In this document: piece after piece, positions 55,392 to 63,940 of the stretch
Layout of the letters: each line of letters opens with the position of its first letter
Position numbering within the stretch: the stretch's first letter is position 1
The notes under the pieces: generated by a model
What the model was told of the DNA's origin: nothing
What the model saw: only the letters and a program-made list of their open reading frames with translations
Database searches by the model: none
Assembly (NCBI RefSeq): GCF_017939745.1
Contig: NZ_JAGKQQ010000001.1
Coordinates: 5,642,001 to 5,706,000, forward strand
Origin: Gemmata palustris
GTDB taxonomy: Bacteria > Planctomycetota > Planctomycetia > Gemmatales > Gemmataceae
Reading direction: 5' to 3'
DNA length: 64,000 bases
Program-made: the position numbers and the translations under genes

Positions 55392-55673
55392 ATGACCACT
55401 GTCACCCTGGCCGATGCGTGCCTTCGGCTACCGGAACTAATCGGCCTCGTGGCCCGGGGCGAGCACGTACTGATCGTTCAAAACGGTATCGCGCTCGCCG
55501 CGCTCACCCTCCCCGCGTTCGCGCCCCCGACACCGGAAACGGAAACCGCGCGCCAGGAGCAAATCGGTACGCTGTCCCGTCTGATCGCGCAGTGGCACGA
55601 AGAAGACGGCATCCCGTTCCCGCCCGCCGGCACGCCGGGAGAACGGGCGCAACCGGAGTCGCCCGCCGCATGA
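55392..55673 (+). CDS. Phd/YefM-like antitoxin-type protein (orphan)
   Basis: The start at 55392 has GAGGAGGC nearby, 17 bp after the reductase stop. The 93-residue product begins TTVTLADACLRLPELIGLVARGEHVLIVQNGIALAALTLP, the Phd/YefM fold (T-x-x-L-A-x-A-x-x-x-LPEL, GExVxIxxNGxxxA). The Ala/Pro-rich C-terminal half (HEEDGIPFPPAG..) could be a toxin-binding region. No PIN, Fic or RelE toxin lies beside it; the following CocE gene begins 143 bp later. It could be a DNA-binding regulator or an orphan antitoxin. Confidence 0.65.
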   Translation: MTTVTLADACLRLPELIGLVARGEHVLIVQNGIALAALTLPAFAPPTPETETARQEQIGTLSRLIAQWHEEDGIPFPPAGTPGERAQPESPAA

Positions 55674-55816
55674 TCTTCCCGACATTCGCCCCGCCGATTT
55701 GAACTCGTACTGCGAACAGCTCTCCCTCTCGCCACAGTTGACGCCACTCTCACCCGCGCCGCAGTTGCAGCACGGGTTACGATTTTTACCCCGTAGTCTT
55801 ATTCCGAGGTGGACTC

Positions 55817-57745
55817 ATGTTGCGCTGGTTGATGCTCGCCGCATTTGCGCTCGGTACGTTCGCTACGCCAGTGTTCGCGCAGCCCGGCCCCACGGCGGCG
55901 TCGAAGCCGCTCGCGGGCGCGGAACTGAAGGAATACATTCGTGCGAATTACACGAAGTACGAGTACCAGATCCCGATGCGCGACGGCGTGAAGCTGTTCA
56001 CGGCCGTGTATGTTCCGAAGGACGACGCGCAGACCTACCCCATGATGCTGACGCGCACGCCGTACAGCGTCGCGCCCTACGGTGCGGACAAGTACCCGGA
56101 CGCCCTGCGCCCGAGCGCGCAGTTCGTAAAGAGCGGGTACATCTTCGTGTACCAGGACGTGCGCGGGCGGTGGATGTCGGAGGGCGAGTTCGTGAACGTC
56201 CGGCCGCACAACCCCGCGAAGAAGGGGAAGGAAATCGACGAGAGCAGCGACACCTACGACACCGTGGAGTGGCTCACCAAGAACGTGAAGGGCCACAACG
56301 GGAAGGTGGGGATCACTGGCATCTCGTACCCGGGCTTCTACACGGTGTGCGGGATGATTGATGCGCACCCGGCTGTGAAAGCCGTCTCGCCGCAAGCGCC
56401 CGTGAGCGAGTGGTTCATCGGCGACGACTTCCACCACAACGGCTGTCTGTTCCTGCCGCACTGCTTCAACTTCATGTACGGGTTCGGCAAGAACCGCCCG
56501 GAGCCGACCAAGAAGGGGGCGCGCGACCGCTTCGAGCACGACACGCCCGACGGTTACAAGTTCTTCCTCGAAATGGGGCCGATCAAGAACGCGGACGCGA
56601 AATACTACAAGGGCGAGATCGCGTTCTGGAAAGAGGTGATGGAACACGGCACCTACGACGACTTCTGGAAGGCCCGCAACATCCGGCAGCACGTCAAGAA
56701 CATCAAGCCGGCCGTGCTCACCGTGGGCGGGTGGTTCGACGCGGAGAACCTGTTCGGCGCGCTCGAAATCTACAAGCACGCGGAGGCGAACACCCCGCCC
56801 CAATTCAACCACCTTGTGATGGGTCCGTGGGTCCACGGCGGGTGGAGCCGCGGGGAGGGCGACCACCTCGGCGACGTCAGCTTCAACGCGAAGACGTCCG
56901 ACTTCTACCGCGAGACGATCGAGTTCCCGTTCTTCGAGTACCACTTGAAGGGGGTGGGCGAGAGCAAGCATCCGAAAGCGTGGGTGTTCGAGACCGGCAC
57001 GAACGTGTGGCGCAAGCACGATACGTGGCCGCCGAAGACGGCCAAAGCCACGAGCTTCTACCCTCATCCCGGCGGCGTTCTGTGGGGGAACGCTCATCTC
57101 GGAAAAGATGCGGTCGATTCAGCGACCCCACCGCCCGCGTTCGATGAGTTCGTATCCGACCCCGCGAAGCCGGTACCGTTCATCAACAAGACGGACATCG
57201 GGATGGTGAAGGAGTACATGACCGCCGACCAACGGTTCGCGTCCGCGCGCCCGGACGTGCTCGTGTACCAGGGCGAAGTGCTCAAGAGCGACCTCACCAT
57301 CGCGGGGCCGATCGAGGTGGAACTGTACGTCTCCACCACCGGCACCGACGCGGACTGGGTCGTGAAGGTGATCGACGTGTACCCCGACGACTTGGCGGAC
57401 CCGGACCCGAACCCGACCGGCGTGAAGATGGGCGGCTACCAGCAACTCATCCGCGGGGAACCGTTCCGCGGCAAGTTCCGCAACAGCTTCTCGAAGCCGG
57501 AGCCGTTCAAGCCGGGCGAAGTGGCGAAGGTGAAGTTCACCATGCCGGACGTGTTCCACACGCTGCGTCCCGGGCACCGACTGATGGTGCAGGTGCAATC
57601 GACGTGGTTCCCGCTGGTCGACCGCAACCCGCAAACGTTCTGCGACATCTACAAGGCGGACGCGAGCGACTTCAAGAAGCAAACGCACAAGGTGTATCGG
57701 GACGCAGAACACCCGTCGCGCATCACTGTTGGCGTAATCAAGTGA
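55817..57745 (+). CDS. CocE/NonD-family (S15-type) hydrolase, exported
   Basis: The signal peptide LMLAAFALGTFATPVFAQP is followed by a 620-residue alpha/beta-hydrolase of the CocE/X-Pro-dipeptidyl-peptidase family: IPMRDGVKLFTAVYVPKDDAQTYPMMLTRTPY and the nucleophile GITGISYPGFYTVCG. The acid is VLTVGGWFDAENLFGAL and the His MGPWVHGGWSRG. The C-terminal ~230 residues form the beta-sandwich cap of the family (EVELYVSTTGTDADWVVKVIDVYPD..RFRNSFSKPEPFKPGEVAKVKFTMPDVFHTLRPGHRLMVQV). Esterases or amidases for acylated compounds or peptides; the substrate is unknown. Repeat DNA follows the stop. Confidence 0.92.
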   Translation: MLRWLMLAAFALGTFATPVFAQPGPTAASKPLAGAELKEYIRANYTKYEYQIPMRDGVKLFTAVYVPKDDAQTYPMMLTRTPYSVAPYGADKYPDALRPSAQFVKSGYIFVYQDVRGRWMSEGEFVNVRPHNPAKKGKEIDESSDTYDTVEWLTKNVKGHNGKVGITGISYPGFYTVCGMIDAHPAVKAVSPQAPVSEWFIGDDFHHNGCLFLPHCFNFMYGFGKNRPEPTKKGARDRFEHDTPDGYKFFLEMGPIKNADAKYYKGEIAFWKEVMEHGTYDDFWKARNIRQHVKNIKPAVLTVGGWFDAENLFGALEIYKHAEANTPPQFNHLVMGPWVHGGWSRGEGDHLGDVSFNAKTSDFYRETIEFPFFEYHLKGVGESKHPKAWVFETGTNVWRKHDTWPPKTAKATSFYPHPGGVLWGNAHLGKDAVDSATPPPAFDEFVSDPAKPVPFINKTDIGMVKEYMTADQRFASARPDVLVYQGEVLKSDLTIAGPIEVELYVSTTGTDADWVVKVIDVYPDDLADPDPNPTGVKMGGYQQLIRGEPFRGKFRNSFSKPEPFKPGEVAKVKFTMPDVFHTLRPGHRLMVQVQSTWFPLVDRNPQTFCDIYKADASDFKKQTHKVYRDAEHPSRITVGVIK

Positions 57746-57771
57746 GGAATGCAGCGAGAGAAATACAGCCC

Positions 57772-58065
57772 CGGATAAACGCAGATCACGCGGATTAAAG
57801 CAGAAGACGGAATGGCCACAAAAAGGCACAAAGAGCGCAAAAAAGAGAGCAGAGGTCAGAAGGCAGAGGACAGGAGTAAAACGCGGAAGACAGTACGACT
57901 GAGAGCATTGATTGAGCCTCGATCGGGGCTGGAAATCATTCTCTTGTCTGATCTGCGTAATCTGCGTGATCCGCGGTTCTGCCTTCTTGAATGCTGCTCT
58001 GTCCTTTGTCCTCTGCCTTCTGATCTCTGCTCTCTTTTTTGTGCCCTTTGTGCCTTTTTGTGGCC
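57772..58065. repeat. Composite palindromic repeat
   Basis: Main arms of about 63 bp, 57814-57876 (begins GGCCACAAAAAGGCACAAAG) and 58002-58065 (ends TGCCTTTTTGTGGCC), pair with about four mismatches. A GCAGATCACGCGGATT unit at 57781-57796 is inverted as AATCTGCGTGATCCGC at 57959-57974. The whole occupies the 361-bp gap between CocE and the TIGR02996 gene. Confidence 0.75.
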
Positions 58066-58106
58066 ACTCCGTCCTGACCTGCAATCCACTAAAGAGCGCG
58101 GCTGAG

Positions 58107-58502
58107 ATGAGTGAAGATGCAGCGTTCATCGCGGCGATACTCGCCGCCCCAGACGATCGAACTGCGTTACTCGTTTACGCAGATTGGCTCGACGAACGCT
58201 CCGATCCGCGTGCCGAATACCTGCGGTTGGTCGCGGCTGAAAAACCGAACCAGCGGCGCCTGACACAAATTCGCCGCGCCCTTGATCCAATCTGGGTACG
58301 AATCGTAACCGAGCGAACGGCTGCGGATTCGGTGTGGATTATTGAGGGGGCGCTCGCGAACTGCCTCGGGGAGATTACGGACGTGCGTCAGAACCGCGCT
58401 GGCACAGTAGTAGCGACGGTACGGTTCACGCTCCGGGGCCAACCGTCGCACGTCGAGGTGCCGGTTTTGATGACCAGGAGCGTCTCGGTACCAGTGGGTT
58501 AG
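58107..58502 (+). CDS. TIGR02996 repeat-companion-domain protein
   Basis: The start at 58107 (MSEDAAFIAAILAAPDDRTALLVYADWLDER) is chosen because upstream codons are repeat DNA. Residues 1-~45 are the TIGR02996 domain (FLAAI..P.D...RLVYADWLDE..D.R.EYLRL), abundant in Gemmata-like planctomycetes. The rest (QIRRALDPIWVRIVTERTAADSVWIIEGALAN..) is unassigned. The stop codon TAG (58500-58502) overlaps the stop codon TAA of the convergent DUF1501 gene (58499-58501). Function unknown. Confidence 0.88.
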   Translation: MSEDAAFIAAILAAPDDRTALLVYADWLDERSDPRAEYLRLVAAEKPNQRRLTQIRRALDPIWVRIVTERTAADSVWIIEGALANCLGEITDVRQNRAGTVVATVRFTLRGQPSHVEVPVLMTRSVSVPVG

Positions 58503-59905
58503 GAGAGTATCCCCTTCACGACTTCGCCGTGGACGTTGGTCAGCCGGCGCTTGATGCCGTTGTGGTAGTACGTCAGTTTCTCGTGATCGATGCCGAGCAG
58601 GTGCAGCACCGTGGCGTGGAAGTCGTACCACGCCACCGGGTGTTCGGTCACCTTCCAGCCGATATCGTCCGTGCTCCCGAACGCGGTACCGGGCTTGCAC
58701 CCCGCACCGGCCAGCCAGCACGAGAAGCCGTACTTGTTGTGGTCGCGGCCCGTACCCACCACGTTCCCGGCGCTCTGTGTGAACGGCGTGCGTCCGAACT
58801 CCGTGGTGAAAATCACCAGCGTGTCCTTCAGCATGTCTTTCTGCTTCAAGTCTTGAAGCAGGGCCGCGATGGGGCGGTCGATGCGCCCGGCCTCTGCGGA
58901 GTGGTTCTCCAGCACGTTCTCGTGCGCGTCCCAGCTCGTGCGCGGCGTCCCCGCGATCGGCCCGCCGCTGTAAATCTGCACGAAGCGCACGCCCTTTTCG
59001 AGCAGGCGCCGGGCGAGCAGGCACCGGCGCCCGCAGTCCGCAGTCTTCGGGTTATCGAGCCCGTACTGCGCCTTCAGTTTCGCGGGCTCCTTTGACAGAT
59101 CCGCGACCGCGGGGACCGCGAGCTGCATCTTCGCCGCGAGAGCGTAACTGTTGATGCGGGCCGCGAGGTCGCCCTCGTTGCCGCTGCGATCCAGGTGCAT
59201 CGCGTTGAGCGCGTCGAGTGCGGCACGCGCGTCTTTCTCTTCGTTTGCGGGAATCGCTCGCTCCGGGAACAGATCGCGCACGGGCGAATCGCCGCCGCGG
59301 AACACGACGCCCTGGTGCTGCGCCGGGAGGAACCCGCTCGACCAGTTCGACGCGGCGCCGTTCGCTTCGCCGCGCCCGTCCGGCAGCACAACGAAAGCCG
59401 GGAGGTCGTCGGCCTCGGTCCCGAGTCCGTAACTGAGCCACGAGCCGAGCGCCGGGTACCCGTTGAACTGGAACCCGCTGTTCAGCACGAAGAGCGCCGG
59501 CGTGTGGTTCGCGCTGTCCGCGGTCATCGAGTTGATGACGGTGAGATCGTCCGCGACCCCGGCAATGTGCGGGAACAGGTCCGACACCCACAGGCCGGAT
59601 TTCCCGCGCTGTTTGAACGCCCAATCGGGCTTTCGCAGCAACCCGACCTGCCCGAAGAACACGTCCGGCTTGCTGTCGCTGCCGAGCGACTTACCGTGCC
59701 GCTTCGTCAGTTCCGGCTTGTGGTCGAACGAGTCGATGTGACTCATCCCGCCGACGAGCGAAATCTGAATCGCGCGCTTGGCTTTCGGGGGGTGGTGCGG
59801 TTTCGCGCTGACCGCGCCGTCGCGCGCGAGCAGGTGCAGCGCAGCGGCAGACGCGAGGCCGTTCGCGGACCAGGAGAAAACGTCGCGTCGAGAGGGGAGC
59901 ATCAT
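58499..59905 (-). CDS. DUF1501 protein (Tat-exported)
   Basis: The 468-residue protein with the Tat-like N-terminus MMLPSRRDVFSWSANGLASAAALHLLARDG follows an A/C-rich leader with AACAC units. DUF1501 features: ISLVGGMSHIDSFDHKPEL, NSMTADSANHTPALFVLNSGF, VVLPDGRGEANGAASNWSSGFLPAQHQG, RFVQIYSGGP..WDAHENVLENHSAEAGRIDRPIAALL, VIFTTEFGRTPFTQ. The fold is sulfatase-like. It is paired in planctomycetes with PSCyt1/DUF1553 proteins and believed to work with them, but the substrate is not known. It lies 92 bp downstream of that gene. Confidence 0.93.
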   Translation of the reverse strand: MMLPSRRDVFSWSANGLASAAALHLLARDGAVSAKPHHPPKAKRAIQISLVGGMSHIDSFDHKPELTKRHGKSLGSDSKPDVFFGQVGLLRKPDWAFKQRGKSGLWVSDLFPHIAGVADDLTVINSMTADSANHTPALFVLNSGFQFNGYPALGSWLSYGLGTEADDLPAFVVLPDGRGEANGAASNWSSGFLPAQHQGVVFRGGDSPVRDLFPERAIPANEEKDARAALDALNAMHLDRSGNEGDLAARINSYALAAKMQLAVPAVADLSKEPAKLKAQYGLDNPKTADCGRRCLLARRLLEKGVRFVQIYSGGPIAGTPRTSWDAHENVLENHSAEAGRIDRPIAALLQDLKQKDMLKDTLVIFTTEFGRTPFTQSAGNVVGTGRDHNKYGFSCWLAGAGCKPGTAFGSTDDIGWKVTEHPVAWYDFHATVLHLLGIDHEKLTYYHNGIKRRLTNVHGEVVKGILS

Positions 59906-59997
59906 GTGGGGTCCGTGTTGTGGCTTGTTGTGTTCTGCAACCGCCCGATGTTAGCCTGCTCGACTACAGTCGCGTCGCACCCGTGCAACGACTCAAC

Positions 59998-62982
59998 TCA
60001 CTCCACGGTCACGAACTCGTTGCTGTTGAACAGCACGCGGCCCAGCGCCTTGAGTCCGTGATCGTTGACCAACTTCACCGCGAGTTTCCGTTCGTCTCCG
60101 GTCGGGGCGCGCTGGTACGCGAGCAGCCACGCGCGGGTGACTTGCTCCTCCACCCCGTTGGCGCCTTTCGCGACGCGAGCTGCGAACGCATCGGCCGTGC
60201 GGAGCGCGAAACCGTTGTTCCACAGCGCGAGTGCCTGAAGCGGCGTCGTGGTGACCGCGCGCCGCGGGGCGGCTGCGGCCGGGTCGGGGCAGTCGAACGT
60301 ATCGAGCAAGCCCTGATTCGCGCCGCGCGGGGTGAACCGGTACACGCTCCGCCGGTGGAACTCCGCCCCCACCGGATCGAACGGATCGAAGTACGCGGTG
60401 CCGTTGAAGTCGCGCATCGTGTAGTCGCTGAACCCCTTCCCGCCGACCTCCGGGTTGAGCAACCCCGAGGTCGCGAGCATCGTGTCGCGTACCGCTTCGC
60501 CCTCCAGTCGGTGCGGCTTGTACCGCCACAACAAGCGGTTGTCGGCGTCTTTTGCACTCGCGTCTTTTCGGGCGGCGGATGATTGCCGGTACGTCGCCGA
60601 GGTGACGATGAGCTTGTGGAGCGTTTTGAGACTGTAGGTGTGGTCCGCGAACTCGCTCGCGAGCCAGTCGAGTAGTTCGGGGTGTGACGGGCGACCGCCG
60701 TTGAATCCGAGGTCGTTCGGCGTTTCGACAATGCCCGTACCGAAGTGGTAGTGCCACACGCGATTCACGATGACGCGGGCGAACAGCGGGTTGTTCGGCG
60801 CGGTGATCCACTCCGCGAGCTTCTTGCGCCGGTCCGCATCGGTCGCGTCCGGCGCGAGTCCGAAATCCGCTTTCGGTCCGGTTACGGCCCCGAGCCCTGC
60901 GGGGGCCACGACCGCGCTGGGCGTCGCGAGGTCGCCGCGAATCAGGAGGCGCGTCACGCCCGGTGCTTGGGGGATGTTCGCGTAGATTTTTGCGTTCGCG
61001 GCGCGCTGACGGAGCGCGCCCAATTGCCCCGTGAGCGTGTCGTGTTGTGCGCGGAGCGTGGTCCGCGTTGTGCGGTCTTCGGGGGTGAGTTTCGCATCGA
61101 GTTCGGCCTCACTGACGAACCCACCGCCGGACCGGAACGAGGCTTCGATCTCTTCGAGTGAGAGTGCCTTGTCGTAGAGTCGCGCGGTGCTCACCGTGCC
61201 GGCGAGCATCTTGTTTCCGCCGGCCGGTTCGTGCCGGCAGCCGAACACGATCACTGCTTTTTCCGCCCGAAACCCGAGCGGGCCTTTGGGTGCGTAGCCC
61301 GTGCCATAAAGCTTGCCGTTACGGTAGCCGGTGATGGTGCCGTCCGCGCTGAACGTGATGGCGAAGTGAACGAACTCGTTCGTCGCGCTCTTTTCTTCTG
61401 AACCGCCGAACGACTTGTAGCGCACGAACCCGTTGCTGCCGGCCATCCACCGGGCCGGCTCGTTTTCGCCGAACACGATCGCATCGAACTCGTTCCCGTC
61501 GGGTGTCTGCACGGAGATGATGCCCCCGCCGCGTTGCGAGAGGGAATCGAGCTTCACCCAGGCTTCGAGGGTCTTGGCCGTCAGGTCGAAGGGTAAAACG
61601 GGCGTGCGCAGGAGCGCGGTCTTGCCGTCGAGTACCGCGCCATCAGGGGTCAATTTCGCGTTCCCGGCGGGCTTCGCGTGCAGTTTACCGATGAGATCGT
61701 CACCACCCCTTCGGAAATCCCACGCGGCGACAGGGGACGGGGCGAGTTTGTCGGACTTCCCCGCGCCCTTCTCGGCCAGAACCGCCTTGCGTGCGGGTTC
61801 CTCGATGGCTGCGAGCTTCTTCGTGAGCGCGTCGAGTTCTTTGGCGAGTTTGGCGATTTCACCATTCACCTTCGCATCGGGCACCGCGCGTTCGCCGAAG
61901 CCCACGCCGCCGAGCGCGGATGCGAGCCGGTAAAAGTCCGCCTGGGAGATGGGATCGAACTTGTGGTCGTGGCACCGGGCACAGTTCGCGGTCAGCCCGA
62001 GGAACGTTTGGGCTACTCCGCCGACGATGTCTTCGAGTTCGTCTTGCCGCGCGACCGCGCGCATCTGATCGTTGCCGAGAACCGTGTTGTGAACGCCGGC
62101 CACCAGGAATCCCGTCGCGCGCACGGCGTCGGGATCGTTGGGCTTGAGCACGTCCCCCGCGAGTTGCAGTTTGGCGAACTCGGTGTAGGGCACATCGGCG
62201 TTGATGGCACGAATCACCCAGTCGCGGTAGTACCACGAATTTTCGCGCGGCGTGTTTCGCTCGAAGCCGTCCGTTTCGCCGTAGCGCACCACATCGAGCC
62301 AGTGGCGCGCCCACCGTTCGCCGTAGTGCGGTGACGCGAGCAGGCGGTCGACCACTTTCTCGTAAGCGTTTGCGTCCTTGTCTTTTACGAACGCTTCGAC
62401 TTCTTCCGGGGTCGGCGGCAGCCCGATGAGGTCGAAGTACACGCGGCGAATGAGCGTCCGCCGGTCCGCCTCCGATGAGGGGGATAGCCCCTTCTCGCTC
62501 AGCTTCGCGACCACGAAGCGATCAATGGCGTTTCGCGTCTCGTGCTTCGTGTTCGGGGCTTCGGGGAGCTTCGGGCGCACCACGGGTTGGAGCGCCCACC
62601 AGTCGTACCCGGCGCGCGCGTCCGTCGTGAAGCGGAACGGGTCGATCGGGTCCGTGCCCCACTTCGCCCCGCTCTCGATCCACTCCTTGAGCAGCTTCTG
62701 TTCGGCTTCCGGGAGCGGCTTTTTGGGCGGCATTTCGCCCGCCGCGACACGCTCCCACAGTGAGCTGCTCGCGGGCTTGCCGGGCACAACGGCTGGCGCG
62801 GCCGCGGCAAACACCCCGGCCTTGCGCGAGAGATCGAGTTTACCCTTCGGCTTCGGCCCGCTATGGCAATCGACGCACCGCGCAGCAAGTAGCGGCGCGA
62901 TCTGCTTGTCGAAATCGGGCGGCGCGGCCGTGGCGCTGGAAACGAACAGGAAGGAGATGAGAGAAAGGACAGTGCGCGGCAT
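59998..62982 (-). CDS. PSCyt1-DUF1549-LamG-DUF1553 protein
   Basis: The start at 62982 gives signal peptide MPRTVLSLISFLFVSSATAAP and 994 residues. A planctomycete cytochrome c-like PSCyt1 domain with C36-x2-C39-H40 (ARCVDCHSG) is followed by DUF1549 (AIDRFVVAKLSEKGLSPSSEADRRTLIRRVYFDLIGLPPTPEEV, RWARHWLDVVRYGETDGFERN, a second CARCHDHKFDPI). Then comes a LamG/concanavalin-like domain (about 430-640; GGGIISVQTPDGNEFDAIVF). DUF1553 follows (AEWITAPNNPLFARVIVNRVWHYHFGTGIVETPNDLG). Heme attachment predicts a surface electron-transfer or sugar-related role. Its C-terminus is YQRAPTGDERKLAVKLVND. The order YiiX-like, this, DUF1501 forms an operon. Confidence 0.9.
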   Translation of the reverse strand: MPRTVLSLISFLFVSSATAAPPDFDKQIAPLLAARCVDCHSGPKPKGKLDLSRKAGVFAAAAPAVVPGKPASSSLWERVAAGEMPPKKPLPEAEQKLLKEWIESGAKWGTDPIDPFRFTTDARAGYDWWALQPVVRPKLPEAPNTKHETRNAIDRFVVAKLSEKGLSPSSEADRRTLIRRVYFDLIGLPPTPEEVEAFVKDKDANAYEKVVDRLLASPHYGERWARHWLDVVRYGETDGFERNTPRENSWYYRDWVIRAINADVPYTEFAKLQLAGDVLKPNDPDAVRATGFLVAGVHNTVLGNDQMRAVARQDELEDIVGGVAQTFLGLTANCARCHDHKFDPISQADFYRLASALGGVGFGERAVPDAKVNGEIAKLAKELDALTKKLAAIEEPARKAVLAEKGAGKSDKLAPSPVAAWDFRRGGDDLIGKLHAKPAGNAKLTPDGAVLDGKTALLRTPVLPFDLTAKTLEAWVKLDSLSQRGGGIISVQTPDGNEFDAIVFGENEPARWMAGSNGFVRYKSFGGSEEKSATNEFVHFAITFSADGTITGYRNGKLYGTGYAPKGPLGFRAEKAVIVFGCRHEPAGGNKMLAGTVSTARLYDKALSLEEIEASFRSGGGFVSEAELDAKLTPEDRTTRTTLRAQHDTLTGQLGALRQRAANAKIYANIPQAPGVTRLLIRGDLATPSAVVAPAGLGAVTGPKADFGLAPDATDADRRKKLAEWITAPNNPLFARVIVNRVWHYHFGTGIVETPNDLGFNGGRPSHPELLDWLASEFADHTYSLKTLHKLIVTSATYRQSSAARKDASAKDADNRLLWRYKPHRLEGEAVRDTMLATSGLLNPEVGGKGFSDYTMRDFNGTAYFDPFDPVGAEFHRRSVYRFTPRGANQGLLDTFDCPDPAAAAPRRAVTTTPLQALALWNNGFALRTADAFAARVAKGANGVEEQVTRAWLLAYQRAPTGDERKLAVKLVNDHGLKALGRVLFNSNEFVTVE

Positions 62983-63034
62983 GGTGAACTCGGCGCGACC
63001 ACGAGGCGGGTGAGGTCGCGCCATTGTCACCGAT

Positions 63035-63940
63035 TTATCGCTTCGGTTCAACCGCTGACCCGCACGGCGCGTTCGTCCCGTTCGCCCAACTCGTCCAACG
63101 GGCGGGCGGCTCCCAGGCGGGCGCGAGTTTGAGGTGCTTGTTCAAATACGGGTTGAGCGAGTGATCCATGAACAAGTCGCGCGGGTAGGTCGCCGACGGG
63201 CGCGTGGTGAGCGGGTCCAGGAGCCCCGCGTACACGCACGCCTCGGCGACGAGTTCACTGCAAAAGTAGCTCTCGTGGTTGATGCCGTGCGGCTTACCAA
63301 CGAACGCAGTGCGGATCGGCCCGCGCGTGCGGAAGATCGTGAGCTGCCCGGCCAACCGCCGAATGGCGAACTCCCGCTCGTTGGTCGCCAGTGCGAACTC
63401 GGTGAGCTTGGCGGATTGCTCGGATGTCAGGGGGCACGAGCGTGCCCGCACCCACACGCGGCCCTCCGCTTCGTAACTGAACATGTGCGGCAGCGTATCA
63501 AGTACGCGACACTTCATTGTGTCGTGCGGCCCGCCCTCGAGGATGCCCATTTTCCCGTCGGGCATCGCGAACACGATCATCGAGTGCGTCGGGTGACTCG
63601 TCCCCGCGAAGTTGTGCATCAGCTTCCAGAAAATCGACCCGTCCGCACTCAGTACGATGTCGCCCGGTTGGGGCACATACGGGCGCGCCGGCCCGCGCAA
63701 GAGGTGATCTTCCTTGAAGACCGGCCGCCACAAGTACGAGCCGGGCGGCTCGGGCTTGCCCGAACCCGGGAACGCGAGGTTCGCGACCTTCTCGCGGATG
63801 CGGGCCTCGACGGGCTTCAAGTAGAACGGTACCCGCCGTTCCTTCGCCAGAGGAGGGGTGAGGGGCGGTTGGCTCGGGTAGGGGTACGGCGCGGGATCGC
63901 TACCGATGGCACACAGGGCTACCAGACAGAGCGGCGTCAT
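63035..63940 (-). CDS. YiiX-like (permuted papain-fold) exported hydrolase
   Basis: The 301-residue protein has a short hydrophobic N-terminus (MTPLCLVALCAIGSDPAP) and then a papain-like permuted fold: YVPQPGDIVLSADGSIFWKLMHNFAGTSHPTHSMIVFAMPDGKMGILEGGPHD (His motif first). The C-terminal nucleophile helix is HESYFCSELVAEACVYAGLLDP. That H-then-C order fits YiiX/YebB-type amidases or thioesterases related to NlpC/P60. The first of three minus-strand genes, 52 bp ahead of the PSCyt1 gene. Substrate unknown; a lipid or peptidoglycan-like amide is possible. The upstream 60 bp reach the window edge. Confidence 0.75.
   Translation of the reverse strand: MTPLCLVALCAIGSDPAPYPYPSQPPLTPPLAKERRVPFYLKPVEARIREKVANLAFPGSGKPEPPGSYLWRPVFKEDHLLRGPARPYVPQPGDIVLSADGSIFWKLMHNFAGTSHPTHSMIVFAMPDGKMGILEGGPHDTMKCRVLDTLPHMFSYEAEGRVWVRARSCPLTSEQSAKLTEFALATNEREFAIRRLAGQLTIFRTRGPIRTAFVGKPHGINHESYFCSELVAEACVYAGLLDPLTTRPSATYPRDLFMDHSLNPYLNKHLKLAPAWEPPARWTSWANGTNAPCGSAVEPKR

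Noticed and set aside
52939-55392. 817-codon version of the phosphatase-family gene
   Set aside because: The first 346 codons overlie the aldo/keto reductase on the opposite strand; motif homology begins at MQPIVLINAVG (54354).
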